Shown here: piece after piece, positions 19,051-29,300 of the stretch
Numbering within the stretch: position 1 is the stretch's first letter
How the letters are laid out: each line of letters starts with the position of its first letter
Assembly (NCBI GenBank): GCA_963723455.1
Contig: CAVRQM010000001.1
Span: 682,001 to 746,000, forward strand
Length of the DNA: 64,000 nucleotides
Direction: 5' to 3'
Source of the DNA: CAVRQM01 sp963723455
GTDB taxonomy: Bacteria; Pseudomonadota; Alphaproteobacteria; Acetobacterales; Acetobacteraceae
Position numbers and translations under genes: made by a program
The notes under the pieces: model-generated
The model's database searches: none
What the model saw: the letters and a program-made list of their open reading frames with translations, nothing else
What the model was told of the DNA's origin: nothing

Positions 19051-21395
19051 ATGAACGAGGCCGAAACCCGCGCCGAGCTTATCGACCCCGCGCTGAAGGC
19101 GGCGGGCTGGGGCGTGGTGGAGGCAAGCCGCGTGCGCCGTGAGGTTATCACTCTGGGCCGGTTGCAGGGCGCGGGCGTGCGGGCGGCCCAGGACATCGCC
19201 GACTATGTGCTGACCTACCGCAATCACAAGCTCGCTGTGATCGAGGCCAAGCGGCGGGACCTGCCCGACACCGAGGGTGTCGGCCAGGCCAAGAAATACG
19301 CCGAGAAGCTGCAGACCCGCTTTGCCTACTCCACCAATGGCATCGGCATCTACCAGGTCGATATGACGACCGGCGCGGAGCAGTATGTCGCCGGCCTATC
19401 CGACGCCGGACGAACTCTGGAACGCCGTCTTTGCGGAGCAGAATGTCTGGCGTGACCGTTTCGCCGCCATCCCGTTCGAGGACAAGGGTGGCCAATGGCA
19501 GGCGCGCTACTACCAGGACATTGCCATCAGGCGGGTGCTGGAGGCGATCGCGGCAGGGCAAAGCCGTATCCTGCTGACCCTGGCGACCGGCACCGGCAAG
19601 ACTTTCATTGCCTTCCAGCTCGCCTGGAAGCTGTTCCAGAGCCGATGGAATCTGACCGACTGGAAGGGTGATGGGGAGCCGACACGCCGGCCGCGCGTGC
19701 TGTTCCTGGCCGACCGCAACATCCTTGCCGACCAGGCCTACAACTCCTTCTCGGCCTTTCCCGAGGACGCGCTCGTGCGCATCGACCCGGAGATCATCCG
19801 CAAGAAAGGTCGCGTGCCGAAGAACGGCAATATCTTCTTCACGATCTTCCAGACATTCATGACCGGGCGCGACGCCGCCGGGCAGCCGGCGCCCAGCTTC
19901 GGCGACTACCCGCCGGATTTCTTCGACCTCATCATCATCGACGAGTGCCATCGCGGCGGGGCGAACGACGAGGGCAACTGGCGCGCGATCCTCAATTACT
20001 TCGCGCCGGCCGTGCAGCTCGGCCTGACGGCAACGCCGAAGCGCCAGGGCAACATCGACACCTACGCCTATTTCGGCGAGCCGGTTTACATCTACTCCCT
20101 GAAGGAAGGGATCAACGACGGCTTCCTGACCCCGTTCAAGGTGAGGCAGATTGCTACGACGCTGGACGATTACGTCTACACCAGTGACGACGAGCTGATC
20201 GAAGGCCAGGTGGAGGACGGGAAGCGCTACACCGAAAGCGACTTCAACCGCATCATCGAGATCGCCGAGCGCGAGAGATATCGCGTCAAGCTGTTCATGG
20301 ACGCGATCGACCAGACGCAAAAGACGCTCGTCTTCTGCGCCACTCAGGATCATGCGGCCGCCGTGCGCGACCTGGTCAATCAGATGAAGACCAGCAAGGA
20401 GCCGAACTACTGCGTCCGTGTGACGGCCCGCGACGGCGCCTTGGGTGACCAGTTCCTTCGCACCTTCCAGGACAACGAGAAGACCATCCCGACCATCCTC
20501 ACCACGTCGCAGAAGCTTTCGACCGGTGTCGATGCGCGCAATGTGCGGAACATCGTGCTGATGCGGCCGGTCAACTCGATGATCGAGTTCAAACAGATCA
20601 TCGGCCGCGGCACGCGCCTGTTCGACGGCAAGGACTACTTCACGATCTATGACTTCGTGAAGGCGTATGAGCATTTCAGCGATCCCGAGTGGGACGGCGA
20701 GCCGGCAGACCCGGTCGTTCCTACGCCCAGGCCCGGCGGGAGCGAGACGGGCGAACCAACGGGTGACGACGAGGGTGAGGAGCCTGAAGGTGGCGATGAT
20801 CCGCCGCCCCGGCCCCAGAAGATCAAGGTCAGGCTGGCGGACGGCAAGGAGCGCAGCATCCAGCACATGATGGCCACGACCTTCTGGAGCCCTGATGGAA
20901 AGCCGATGTCGGCGGCCGAGTTCGTCTCTCGCCTGTTCGGCGAGCTACCGGCGCTGTTCAAGGACGAGGACGAACTACGGGCCTTGTGGAGCCAGCCGGA
21001 CACACGCCGAGCCTTGCTGGAGAGCCTTGCCGAGAAGGGTTTCGGCGGCGAGCAATTGGGCGAGATCGAGCGCATGATCGATGCCGAGAAAAGTGACCTG
21101 TACGACGTGCTGGCCTACATCGCCTTTGCCTTATCGCCGATCACGCGGCAGGAGCGCGCCGATGCACGCAAGGTTAGCATCATTCTCCCACTACGACGAG
21201 AAGCTTCAGGCCTTCCTCGACTTCGTTTTGTTTCAATACGTCAAGGAAGGCGTTGGCGAGCTTGACCAGGCGAAGCTGCCGCATCTTCTAGAGCTGAAAT
21301 ACCGGGCCATCAGCGACGCAGCGGCGCAACTTGGCGGTGTCGCCAGGATACGGGACGCCTTTGTCAGTTTCCAAGCTCATTTGTATGCCCGGTAA
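19051..21395 (+). pseudogene. hsdR: Type I restriction endonuclease subunit HsdR, two frameshifts
   Basis: Motor/nuclease subunit, about 780 residues across the breaks. The N-terminal PD-(D/E)xK nuclease is visible in IADYVLTYRNHKLAVIEAKR. The DEAD-like motor has Walker A ATGTGKTF, motif II DECH, motif III GLTATPKR, and motif VI QIIGRGTRLF. The C-terminal part has a Pro/Gly/Glu-rich linker (about 20700-20820) and the HsdM-binding end (ELKYRAISDAAAQL). The frame breaks near 19395 (before YPTPDELW) and near 21172 (before SHYDEKLQAFLDFVL). Apart from those the motifs are intact, so a functional subunit cannot be excluded if the breaks are errors. It overlaps hsdS by 4 bases. Confidence 0.9.
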
Positions 21396-21421
21396 CGCCT
21401 GCTCAAGTGAGCAAGTCAGTT

Positions 21422-21982
21422 CTATGCCGCCACTATGTAGCCCTTCTCTTTTAGGCTGTGCGCTTCTTGTACAATGCGACCTACATCAAGGCGGGGCTTC
21501 ATCTCTCGCACCTTTTGCGCAGCCTCTGGAATAGTGGCTGGACGGCCAGAAGAAGCCTCTATGCGGTCGACAAACACGATTGTGCTAGCCATTTCTAAGT
21601 CAATAGCCGAACGATTACCGAAGTCAGCAATCACCGAGGCAATATCAGCCATGAAGGAACTCATGGATGGACTACGTGTGACTACAGATCCAGCTTCAGC
21701 CCCAGGCGTGATTGCGTACCCGGTACCCATAGCATACCCCACTACAGACGATTTAACAGCATTCTTCAGCTCGGCAACTTTCAAATCCTCAAGAACCTGA
21801 CTGTCGTATGGTCCATACGTGTAAATTCTGAAGTCGTAGCCGAGAGGTACGTTACGCAAAGTTTGTAGGAAGTAAACGAGTTTCATAATGGCTGTTCGAC
21901 CCAACGCAAGGGGAGCAGCCTGTTGCACTAGAGCGGATATTGTTGCGAGGCGCAGGTCAGCGCGTGACTCTTGATTGGTCAT
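21422..21982 (-). CDS. Small YwgA/Panacea-like protein of an HD two-gene module
   Basis: 186 residues, intact frame. I do not recognise a defined function. The pattern AIMKLVYFLQ ... GYDFRIYTYGPYDSQVLEDL resembles the N-terminal winged-helix region of YwgA-like and Panacea/SocA-like (DUF4065) proteins, which have an MKLxKLLYF...YGP arrangement and often act as antitoxins or adaptors. The C-terminal VREMKPRLDVGRIVQEAHSL is also of that type. Its ATG overlaps the HD gene stop by 4 bases (ATGA), so the two are coupled. G+C content is markedly lower than in the flanks. It lies convergent to hsdR, 26 bases away. Confidence 0.6.
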   Translation of the reverse strand: MTNQESRADLRLATISALVQQAAPLALGRTAIMKLVYFLQTLRNVPLGYDFRIYTYGPYDSQVLEDLKVAELKNAVKSSVVGYAMGTGYAITPGAEAGSVVTRSPSMSSFMADIASVIADFGNRSAIDLEMASTIVFVDRIEASSGRPATIPEAAQKVREMKPRLDVGRIVQEAHSLKEKGYIVAA

Positions 21983-23278
21983 GATTGAGGGCTCTCTTTG
22001 ATCAGTGCAGCAAGACGTTGCTTCGCTACAGGCCGATGAGTTTTAGAAACGTACAGGCGCACACTGCGCGACGGAGCCATCTGACGAACGATGGCTGAAC
22101 ATGCGGAAAGAGGCATAGTCCGTCCGCCTGCATTCGATGCTGCTATAGGCAAGTCGTCGGAGCCAACTTGTACCAGGATTTGCGAGCTTCCCGTTGGACG
22201 GGCAGCAATCCGTCTAGCGTAGAAAAAGCGGCAGAGAGTTGTGCCTCATCTTCAAGGCTAGGAACTTCTGGCGTTTCGTACACAAGGCGGAAAAAGTCTC
22301 TGTCCTTCAGGCGACGAGCATGCTCTCCACCATGGCCTTGCGAAAATAGGCCAAGTACGCGCCAGTCGTCCCACGCAATATACTCGTCAAGGCCGTCACC
22401 AACCGGAGGTGGGAACAATCCGCCGGGAAGAAGAGCTTCGACGGCGTGATGAAGATGATAGTCAAGTATGACACGAGCCTTATGAAAATAGACCTGACTG
22501 AACATCATGTATCGCGCGATGATCAGTCCCTCGGCTACGTGTCGCCCCCCATCAGAAACTCCAAGACGCCAGGAATTGCTTTCGGAGTTCGCCACCAGTT
22601 CGACCGAATTAACTAAGCGCCTCCAGTCGTAGCGGCCTGAACCTGACGCCAGAGTGAAAGGAGTCTCGGAGGAGATAATCCATTCGATCGGCATCGAGCT
22701 GACTCGAAATCAGCTCCTGCCATATCGCTGCGCTACCGGCGGCAGCCTTTCCTTCTATCAGCCCGGAAACATCATCAACCGTAAACCGATAGTTCGCATT
22801 TGCGGGGTGACTTTCGATTACCTCGCGAAAATGCTTGCGGATGATCGCGGTCGAATATTCTTCGTGCCGATAGCGTCGTCTGCCCTCGCCCTCTTTGTTG
22901 TAGGGGGCAAGCTCTTCTACCGCGTGAGAGAAAGGGCCGTGGCCGACATCATGTAAAAGGGCAGCCAGTCGCACCAAACGACGATACCGACTTACGCCCG
23001 CTTCGTCATACTGATACTCGCTACGAAGGATATCCCCACAACGCTCGCGTACACCGTCGTACAGGAGCGTTGCCATATGCATGACCCCGAGTGAGTGCTC
23101 AAATCGGGTATGCATTGCCCCCGGGTAAACCGCATCAGTCCACCCGAGCTGGCGAATCCGACGCAGGCGTTGGAACGCGGGCTGTTCAATGATTTCACGC
23201 TCCCACGCATCCAGTGAGATGAAACCGTAGACTGGGCAGCGTATCTCAAACGTCTTTAGGTCATCTTGCCATTCGTAT
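21979..23278 (-). CDS. HD-domain phosphohydrolase (COG1078-like), two frameshifts, start unclear
   Basis: About 430-residue HD-superfamily protein related to dNTP triphosphohydrolase-like hydrolases. In order: CPVYGFISLDAWEREIIEQP, AFQRLRRIRQLGW, the first metal His in HTRFEHSLGVMHMA, the HD pair LLHDVGHGPFSHAVEEL, and DADRMDYLLRDS. A single extra A near 22645 breaks the frame (GRYDWRRLVNSVEL follows). A second break near 22185 leads to the true end RLYVSKTHRPVAKQRLAAL and TGA at 21979. No ATG or GTG exists in the N-terminal frame after the upstream TGA, so the start is also damaged or unusual. The HD residues are present, so activity is plausible. It forms an operon with the small YwgA-like gene inside the defence island. 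One 60-base stretch (22201-22260) has 31 G+C. Confidence 0.75.
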
Positions 23279-23370
23279 GCGGGTCTCCGATCGCCAGATC
23301 AGACACTGCCTGAGAATCCGAACGCCATCCCACAATTCACGATATGTTCTTAGAAGGTCAAGGAGTTCCT

Positions 23371-23416
23371 CGGTGTATCACTCTGTCAAACGTCCGCTTG
23401 CCAGAGTGACACACCG
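23371..23416. repeat. 15-bp inverted repeat at the right edge of the island
   Basis: CGGTGTATCACTCTG and CAGAGTGACACACCG are inverted copies with 14 of 15 positions matching, 16 bases apart. They lie upstream of the HD gene and before the GC-rich core resumes. The repeat could be a hairpin, an operator, or the remnant of an element end. Confidence 0.7.
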
Positions 23417-23466
23417 TAAGTGACCGACGTTCGGCCCTGCGAAACCGGACGCCGAGGCACCAGGCC

Positions 23467-23492
23467 GAGCGCCCTGTGTCCAACGGGCGCTC
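23467..23492. terminator. Hairpin downstream of the ferredoxin-like gene
   Basis: GAGCGCCC and GGGCGCTC form a perfect 8-bp stem with a 10-base loop, about 100 bases past the stop of the minus-strand gene at 23591. There is no T run on either strand, so terminator function is tentative. Nothing else is recognised between 23417 and 23590. Confidence 0.35.
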
Positions 23493-23590
23493 TGCCATGC
23501 TTCTTGACTTCAGCCGAACCAGCGGCGATCAGCGGCCATGGGCTCGCCGGCCGTGGCCGCAAAAGCCGCGTTACCCCTTCGCCGCCCGCC

Positions 23591-23923
23591 TCACCCGCCC
23601 GCCGCCGCCTCCATCGCCACCACCCCCAACCCCAGCCGCTCCAGCACCGCCTCCGCGGTGCTGCCCGGCGGCATCGGCACGATCTGCCGCGGCTCGGAGA
23701 TGCGCATGACGCTGACCGCGCCCTCCGGGCACAGATCGAGGCAGTCCGTCTCCACCGCGCGCACGACGCCCTTCAGCCCGTGCTGGCGGATATGGATCTT
23801 CAGCGCCTCGCGCAGCGTCATGTCGCCGTCCGGGCCGAAATGCGCTGCCGTCCAGCTTGGCGGAACATTTGCGGCAGACGAGGACCAGGTCGCGCCAGGG
23901 CGAAGGTTCGGCGGCAATGTCAT
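23591..23923 (-). CDS. (2Fe-2S) ferredoxin-domain protein, frameshifted
   Basis: Small thioredoxin-like [2Fe-2S] protein of about 110 residues. Electron-carrier or scaffold roles are typical of the family. The cluster ligands appear in two frames: PSPWRDLVLVCRKCSAKLDG (Cys-x2-Cys) in one, then HFGPDGDMTLREALKIHIRQ and VETDCLDLCPEGAVSVMRIS (Cys-x3-Cys) in the next. At least two single-base breaks, near 23905 and 23850, separate the start (MTLPP), the first Cys pair and the rest. With them corrected the protein matches its family over the full length. Upstream lie smpB and dapA on the same strand, a likely operon. Confidence 0.75.
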   Translation of the reverse strand: MTLPPNLRPGATWSSSAANVPPSWTAAHFGPDGDMTLREALKIHIRQHGLKGVVRAVETDCLDLCPEGAVSVMRISEPRQIVPMPPGSTAEAVLERLGLGVVAMEAAAGG

Positions 23924-23982
23924 GCGAGAGCGTGTTTCATGCGCCGCTATGTAGGTCGCGCGGCCCGCGCCGGCAAACGCCG

Positions 23983-24477
23983 CTACCCCCGCGCCCGCAT
24001 CAGCCGCGCCTTGTCGCGCTGCCAGTCCCGCGCCGCGATCGCCTGCCGCTTGTCGGCCTTCTTGCGGCCCTCGCCCACGCCCAGCAGCACCTTCGCCCGG
24101 CCGCGGTCGTTGAAATGGATCTGCAGCGGCACCAGCGTCACCCCGTCGCGCGCCACCGCCCCCAGCAGCTGGTTGATCTGCTTGTGCTTGAGCAGCAACT
24201 TGCGCGGCGCGCGCGGCTCGAAGCGGCTCAGCACGCCGCCCTGGTATTCGGGGATATAGGCGTTGAACAGGAACACCTCGCCGTCGCGCTCGCCGGCCCA
24301 CGCCTCGGTCAAGGTGGCGCGGCCGTGGCGCAGGCTTTTCACCTCCGGCCCCTTCAGCACGATCCCGGCCTCGACCGTCTCCTTGATCGTGTAGTCGAAC
24401 CGCGCCTTGCGGTTCTGCGAGGCGATGCCGTGCGAAATCAGCCCGGATTTCGACTTGCCTGTCTTGTGCTCTGCCAA
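23983..24477 (-). CDS. smpB: SsrA-binding protein SmpB
   Basis: tmRNA-binding protein of trans-translation, which rescues stalled ribosomes. 164 residues, full length and intact. Conserved stretches are GLISHGIASQNRKARFDY, IVLKGPEVKSLRHGRATL, HFNDRGRAKVLLGVGEGRKK, and the basic C-terminal tail DKRQAIAARDWQRDKARLM that reaches into the decoding centre. It lies just downstream of dapA on the same strand (9-base gap), a common alphaproteobacterial arrangement. Confidence 0.97.
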   Translation of the reverse strand: MAEHKTGKSKSGLISHGIASQNRKARFDYTIKETVEAGIVLKGPEVKSLRHGRATLTEAWAGERDGEVFLFNAYIPEYQGGVLSRFEPRAPRKLLLKHKQINQLLGAVARDGVTLVPLQIHFNDRGRAKVLLGVGEGRKKADKRQAIAARDWQRDKARLMRARG

Positions 24478-24486
24478 CTCGCAGCC

Positions 24487-25366
24487 TCAGTTCAGCAGCC
24501 CGACCTCGACCATCGCCGCGCGGACGCGCGTCGCGCGTGGCCTCGGCGATGGGGGCCAGCGGCAGGCGGCAGGTCTCGCTGGTGTGGCCGAGCAGGCTGG
24601 CGGCATATTTCACCGGGCCGGGGCTGGTCTCGACGAACATCGCGTCGTGCAGCGGCAGCAGGCGGTCCTGCAGCGCCATCGCCTGCGCCGGCTGGCCGGC
24701 GTTCCAGGCGGCGTGCATCTCGCTGCACAGGCGCGGCGCCACGTTGCCGGTGACGCAGATGCAGCCATCGCCGCCGGCGGCCAGGAAGGCCATCGCGGTA
24801 TGGTCTTCGCCGGACAGCTGCACGAAATCCGCCCCGCAGGCGCGGCGCGTGTGCAGCGGGCGCGCAAGGTTCGCGGTCGCGTCCTTCACGCCGACGATGT
24901 TCGGGTGGCGCGACAGGCGGGCCATCGTCTCGACGCTCATATCGACCACGCTGCGGCCGGGGATGTTGTAGATCAGCAGCGGCAGGTCGGCCGCGTCGGC
25001 GACCGCCGTGAAGTGCAGGAACAGCCCCTCCTGCGTCGGCTTGTTGTAGTACGGCGTCACCACCAGCACGCCGTCCGCGCCCACCTTGCGGGCGTGGCGC
25101 GCCAGGCTCGCGGCCTCGGCGGTGCTGTTCGATCCGGCGCCGGCGATCACCGGCACGCGGCCGCGCGCGACCGCGACCGTGACCTCGACCACGCGGCGGT
25201 GCTCGTCATGGGTCAGCGTCGGCGACTCGCCGGTGGTGCCGACCGGCACCAGGCCGTTGCTGCCCTCGGCGATCTGCCAATCGACGAAGCTTTCCAGCGC
25301 GCGCTCGTCCACCGAGCCATCGGCGCGCATCGGCGTCATCAGGGCGACCAGCGAGCCTTTGAACAT
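24487..25366 (-). CDS. dapA: 4-hydroxy-tetrahydrodipicolinate synthase DapA, one extra base near the 3' end
   Basis: First committed enzyme of lysine/diaminopimelate synthesis, condensing pyruvate with aspartate semialdehyde. The TIM barrel has the Thr-Thr pair VPVGTTGESPTL, catalytic Tyr in YYNKPTQEG and YNIPGRS, and Schiff-base Lys in IVGVKDATANL. The start at MFKGSLVAL matches the family, and a TTG six codons upstream is the alternative. Near 24531 an extra A shifts the frame. Without it the C-terminus reads RAAMVEVGLLN and stops at 24487. As the gene is normally essential, the break is almost surely an error. Confidence 0.93.
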
Positions 25367-25451
25367 GTGATCCGGACACTCCAAGGCAGGCGGCGGAAGC
25401 TAGGCGCGCGGGGGTGCGCCGCAAGGCAGCGGACGGGCTACAAGGGCGGCG

Positions 25452-27420
25452 ATGCGCCGCACCCTCGCCGCCGCCCTGCTGCTGCCGCTGCTGGCCGCCC
25501 GGCCGGCGCGGGCGGCCGCGCCGCGGAGACTCGCAGGGCGTGATGGCGCTGGTGCGCGCCGATCGCTGGGTCGAGGCGGACGCGGCGGCGGCGGCCGTCG
25601 CCGACCCGGTGGCGCGCAAGCTGGTGACGTTCTACCGGATGCTGGCGCCGGGCGCGGCGCGCGTCACCGAGATCGACGCCTTCCGCGCCGCCAACCCGGA
25701 CTGGCCGCTGCAAGCGACGCTGAGCGGCGGCGCGAGGAGGCGATCGTCGCCGAGCCGGACGACGCCGTGGCGCTGGCCGCCTGCGACCGCGAGCTGCCGC
25801 ATACCGCCGCCGCCCTGGTGCGCTGCGCGCAGGGCGAGCTGCGGCGGAACCGGCCGCGGACGCGGCGGCGGCGGCGCGCGCCGCCTGGATCGTCGCCGCC
25901 CCGGACCCGCGCTGGGAAGCGGCGTTCCTGCGCGCCTGGGGGACCGGCGATCGGCCCGGCCGAGCAATGGCGGCGCTTCGACCGGCTGGCCTGGTCCGAT
26001 ACCGCGGCGGCCGGCGCAGCAGGTGCCGCGGCTGTCGCCCGACGGATCAGCCGCGCGCCGAGGCGCGGCTGGCGCTGCGGCGCGACGACCCGCAGGCCGC
26101 GACGCTGCTCGCCGACCTGCCGCCCGAGCAGCGGCGACGCCCGCGATGATGCTGGAGCACGCGCGCTGGCTGCGCCGGGGCGGCCATGACGACGAGGCGG
26201 CCGCGCTCTGGAGGGCGTCGGGCGCGGCCGCCGAACGCGCGGCGCCGGCCGCGCGACCGGGCGCTGTTCTGGGACGAGCGCAACCGGCTGGCGCGCGACC
26301 TGCTGGCGCAGGGCGACGCGCCACGGCGCCTATGCGCTGGCGGCGCGGCGCGGCGCAGACGCGCCCGGAGCAGGTGGCGGATGCGGCGTTCCTGGCCGGC
26401 TGGATCGCGCTGCGCCGGCTGGCCGATCCGGCGCGCGCGGCCGCGCATTTCGCGGCCGTGGCCGCGGTCTCGCGCGCGGCGATCACCCAGGCGCGGGCGC
26501 ATTACTGGCTGGCGCCGCGCCGCCGCCGCCTCCGGCGACGCGGCGCGCGCGCACCGCGAATACGCGACCGCCGCGGCCTATCCGTCCACCTATTACGGCC
26601 AGCTCGCGGCGCTGGCCGATGGCGGCGATCCGGCGCGGCTGGACGCGCGGATCGTGGCGACCCGCGACCCGAGCTGGGACCGAGGCGCAGGCCGTCGCGT
26701 TCGTTCCGGCGAGCTGGCGCGGGCGGCCGTCTGGCTGGTCGCATGGGGCGAGCCGGGCCGCGCGGCGGCGTTCCTGCTGCGGCTCGGAGCGATCTGCCGG
26801 CCGCCGCGCGAGCAGGCGCTGGCGGCGCGGCTGGCGACCGGGTTCGCCATGCCGCAGACGGCGGTGGCGCTGGCCCGGCTGGCCGGGCGTTCCGGGCTGG
26901 TGCTGCTGGACACCGGATGGCCGGTGGCGGCCCAGCCTGCCGCCGGCGGCACGGTCTGATCCGGCGCTGGCGCTGGGCATCGTCCGACAGGAAAGCAGCT
27001 TCGATCCGGCCATCGTCAGCCCGGCCGGCGCGCGCGGGCTGATGCAGCTGATGCCGGGCACCGCCGCGGCCGAGGCGCGCAGGCTGGGCGCTCCCGCCGT
27101 CGCTGGCCGGCGCTGACCGCCGATCCGGCCTACAACATGACGCTCGGGCACGGCCTATCTGCGCCGGGCTGCTGGCGCGTTTCGCCGGCGCGGTGCCGCT
27201 CGCGGTCGCCGGCTACAATGCCGGGCCGTCGCGGGTCGCGGCGTGGCTGGCCGCGAACGGCGATCCGCGCGACGGCCGGGCCAGGCAGCGTCGACATGAC
27301 CGACTGGATCGAGCTGATCCCGTTCTGCGAAACCCGCAACTACGTCCAGCGGGTGATCGAGAACACGGTGATCTATCAGGCCAGGCTCGGCGAGGCCGCG
27401 CCGTACCCGATGCCGTGGCG
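25452..27420 (+). CDS. slt: Soluble lytic murein transglycosylase (Slt), many frameshifts
   Basis: Periplasmic peptidoglycan-cleaving enzyme, about 650 residues if the frame is followed. It begins with a signal peptide MRRTLAAALLLPLLAARPARA. Alpha-superhelical fragments are scattered in all three frames, e.g. MALVRADRWVEADAAA and FYRMLAPGAARVTEIDAF. The C-terminal lysozyme-like domain has the catalytic Glu in IVRQESSFDPAIVSP, then ARGLMQLMPGTAA, VAGYNAGPSRVAAW and IPFCETRNYVQRV. More than eight single-base breaks occur, one every 150-250 bases. The end is uncertain because the last frame runs straight into pgpA. It is divergent from dapA. Confidence 0.85.
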
Positions 27421-27907
27421 AGCCCTCGCCCGCCTGATCGCCAGCGGCCTCGGCTCCGGCTTTTCGCCACGCGCGCCCGGCACCGCCGGGTCGCTGCTGG
27501 CGCTGCTGGCGCGGGCGGCTGGCTGCTGGCCTGGTCGCCGCCGGCGCTGCCGGTGGCGGCGCGCTCGCCGTCGTGCGTCGGGGTCTGGGCGATCTCGGCG
27601 GCCGAGGCGGGCGGCGATCCGGGCTGGGTGGTGATCGACGAGGTGGCCGGCCAGTGGATCGCGCATGCTGCCGCTGGCGCGCCGGGCTGGAGCTGGTCGG
27701 CTGGAGCTGGTCGGGCTGGCCCTGGCTGCTGCTGGCGCTTCGCGCTGTTCCGGCTGTTCGACATCGGCAAGCCGGGGCCGGTCGGCTGGGCGGATCGGCG
27801 GACGCGGCCCGCTCGCCGTGATGGCCGACGACGTGATCGCCGGACTGCTGGCCGCGGCGATCGCTGTGGGGGTGCGCCGCCTCTGCCTCGGGCTGCTCGA
27901 CGGCTAG
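27410..27907 (+). CDS. pgpA: Phosphatidylglycerophosphatase A, frameshifted
   Basis: Membrane phosphatase making phosphatidylglycerol, about 160 residues. Pieces are LARLIASGLGSGFSPRAPGT (the family's GxGxxPxAPGT signature), DPGWVVIDEVAGQWIA (catalytic acidic D-E), FRLFDIGKPGPVGWAD, and the C-terminal ADDVIAGLLAAAIAVG. At least three single-base breaks separate these. The start is taken at the ATG giving MPWRALARL, but it is in frame with the end of slt, so the true boundary is unclear. The stop is TAG at 27905. Confidence 0.82.
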
Positions 27908-27932
27908 GCCGCCGCGCGGCAGGATGCGCCGC

Positions 27933-29300
27933 ATGGACGCATCCGGTCGCCCGGCGCCCGCCGCCGCTGCTGACCGCCGAGCAGCGCCGCGACCTCGGCC
28001 ACGCGCAGCGCGCCGCACATGCCGCGCAGCGCGCATGCGGCGTGGTCGATCGCCGAAGCGCGGCGCGACCCGGTGGGGCTGCTGACGGCCGCCGACCAGG
28101 GCCGGCTGCCGGCCCTGCTGCCGCTGCGCTACCGGCGCATGCGGGCCGACCCGTTCGCCTTCCTGCGCGGCAGCGCCGCGCTGATGGCCGCCGACCTCGC
28201 CGGCATGCCTTCGACCGGGTTGCGGGTGCAGGCCTGCGGCGACGCGCATCTGATGAATTTCGGCGCCTATGCCTCGCCCGAGGGCACGCCGGTGTTCGAC
28301 ATCAACGATTTCGACGAGACCCTGCCCGCGCCGTTCGAGTGGGACATCAAGCGCCTCGCCGCCAGCGTCGTGGTGGCGGCCGGCGCGCACGGGCTGGGCG
28401 AGAAGCCGGCCCGCGCTCTGGCCCGCCGCGTGGCGCACGCCTATCGGCAGCAGATGGACGCGCTGGCCAGCCTGCCGCCGCTGGATGCCTGGCGCACCCG
28501 CATCGACCTGGACCGCGCCATCGAGGACATCGGCGACCGCGACGTGCGCCGGCGCGAGCGGCACATGCCTGGCCAACGTCCTGGATGCGGGCGGCAGCGC
28601 GCTGGCGGCACCTGGTCGCCACCGACGGCCGGCTGCGCCTGCCCGAGCGGCCGCCGGCGGTGTATCGGCTGGGGCCGAGGAGCCGGTGGCCCATGCCGCC
28701 TTCGCCGCCTATCTGGACAGCCTCGCCGAGGAGCGGCGGGTGCTGGTCGGGCGCTACCGGCTGCGTGACGTCGCGTTCAAGGCGGTGGGCGTCGGCAGCG
28801 TCGGCACGTTCTGCGCGCTGGGCCTGTTCGCGACGGCGGATGGCGAGACGCTGATCCTGCAACTGAAACAGGCCGGGGCCAGCGTGCTGGCCGCCGTATG
28901 CCGGCGCCAGCGCCTATGCCGACCAGGGCCAGCGCGTCGTGGTCGGGCCAGCGGATGCTGCAGGCCAGCGTCGACGTGTTCCTCGGCTGGGCGCAGCGCC
29001 GGACGGCGGAAGCATTTCTACGTGCGCCAGCTCAAGGACGCGCGGCTGGCGGCGATCGGCGCGCAGATCGAGGGCGACGCGCTGCGCTTCTACGCCTCGC
29101 TGTGCGGGCGCACGCTGGCGCGCGCGCACGCCCGCTCGGGCGACGCGGCGCGCATCGCCGGCTATCTGGGCGGCAGCCGATGCGTTCGACAGCGCGATCG
29201 GCGAGTTCGCCTGGCTGTATGCGCGGCAGACCAGTGCCGATCACGCCGCGTTCTGCGCCGCCATCGCTGATGGCCGCATCGAGGCCGCCGGACCGGTGAT
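27933..29300 (+). CDS. DUF2252 family protein, frameshifted
   Basis: About 430-residue protein of the DUF2252 family, distantly kinase-like and of unknown function. Recognisable segments are HAAWSIAEARRDPVGLL, RYRRMRADPFAFLRGSAALM, the strongly conserved CGDAHLMNFGAYASPEGT, FDINDFDETLPAPFEWDIKR, HFYVRQLKDARLAAIGAQ, and the C-terminal IGEFAWLYARQTSADHAAF. Breaks are seen near 28565, 28620, 28670, 28900, 28990 and 29180. The start at ATG 27933 is tentative because the first 30 codons are in another frame. The end is set where the next gene begins, in the same frame. Confidence 0.82.

Larger units (their letters stand above)
16564..19054 (+). pseudogene. hsdS: Type I specificity subunit HsdS, nonsense mutation and IS insertion
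   Basis: The DNA-recognition subunit, starting MRDGWKTATLGDVL, overlaps hsdM by 4 bases. Three defects are seen. There is an in-frame TAA at 16741-16743 with homology continuing in the same frame (KNNFKLGINDILFSHINSAP). A frameshift lies near 17268, before PFIKPGDF. An IS3-family element at 17399-18655 splits VMVCIGA from TIGKAGFAERD. The distal part has SANQQINAVTP, the second conserved region LLLPPTRQEQEQLVSKL, and the coiled helix ending KKAILQKAFAGELTAQ. Base composition is AT-rich compared with the genome (25 of 60 G+C at 16861-16920), as expected of transferred specificity genes. The stop codon and IS are stronger evidence of true inactivation than the frameshifts. Confidence 0.9.

Noticed and set aside
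23420..24259. Plus-strand open frame over the ferredoxin and smpB region
   Set aside because: It is a shadow of two recognised minus-strand genes.
27250..27520. Slt-PgpA fusion
   Set aside because: Same frame by chance after several shifts. Both families end and start normally here.
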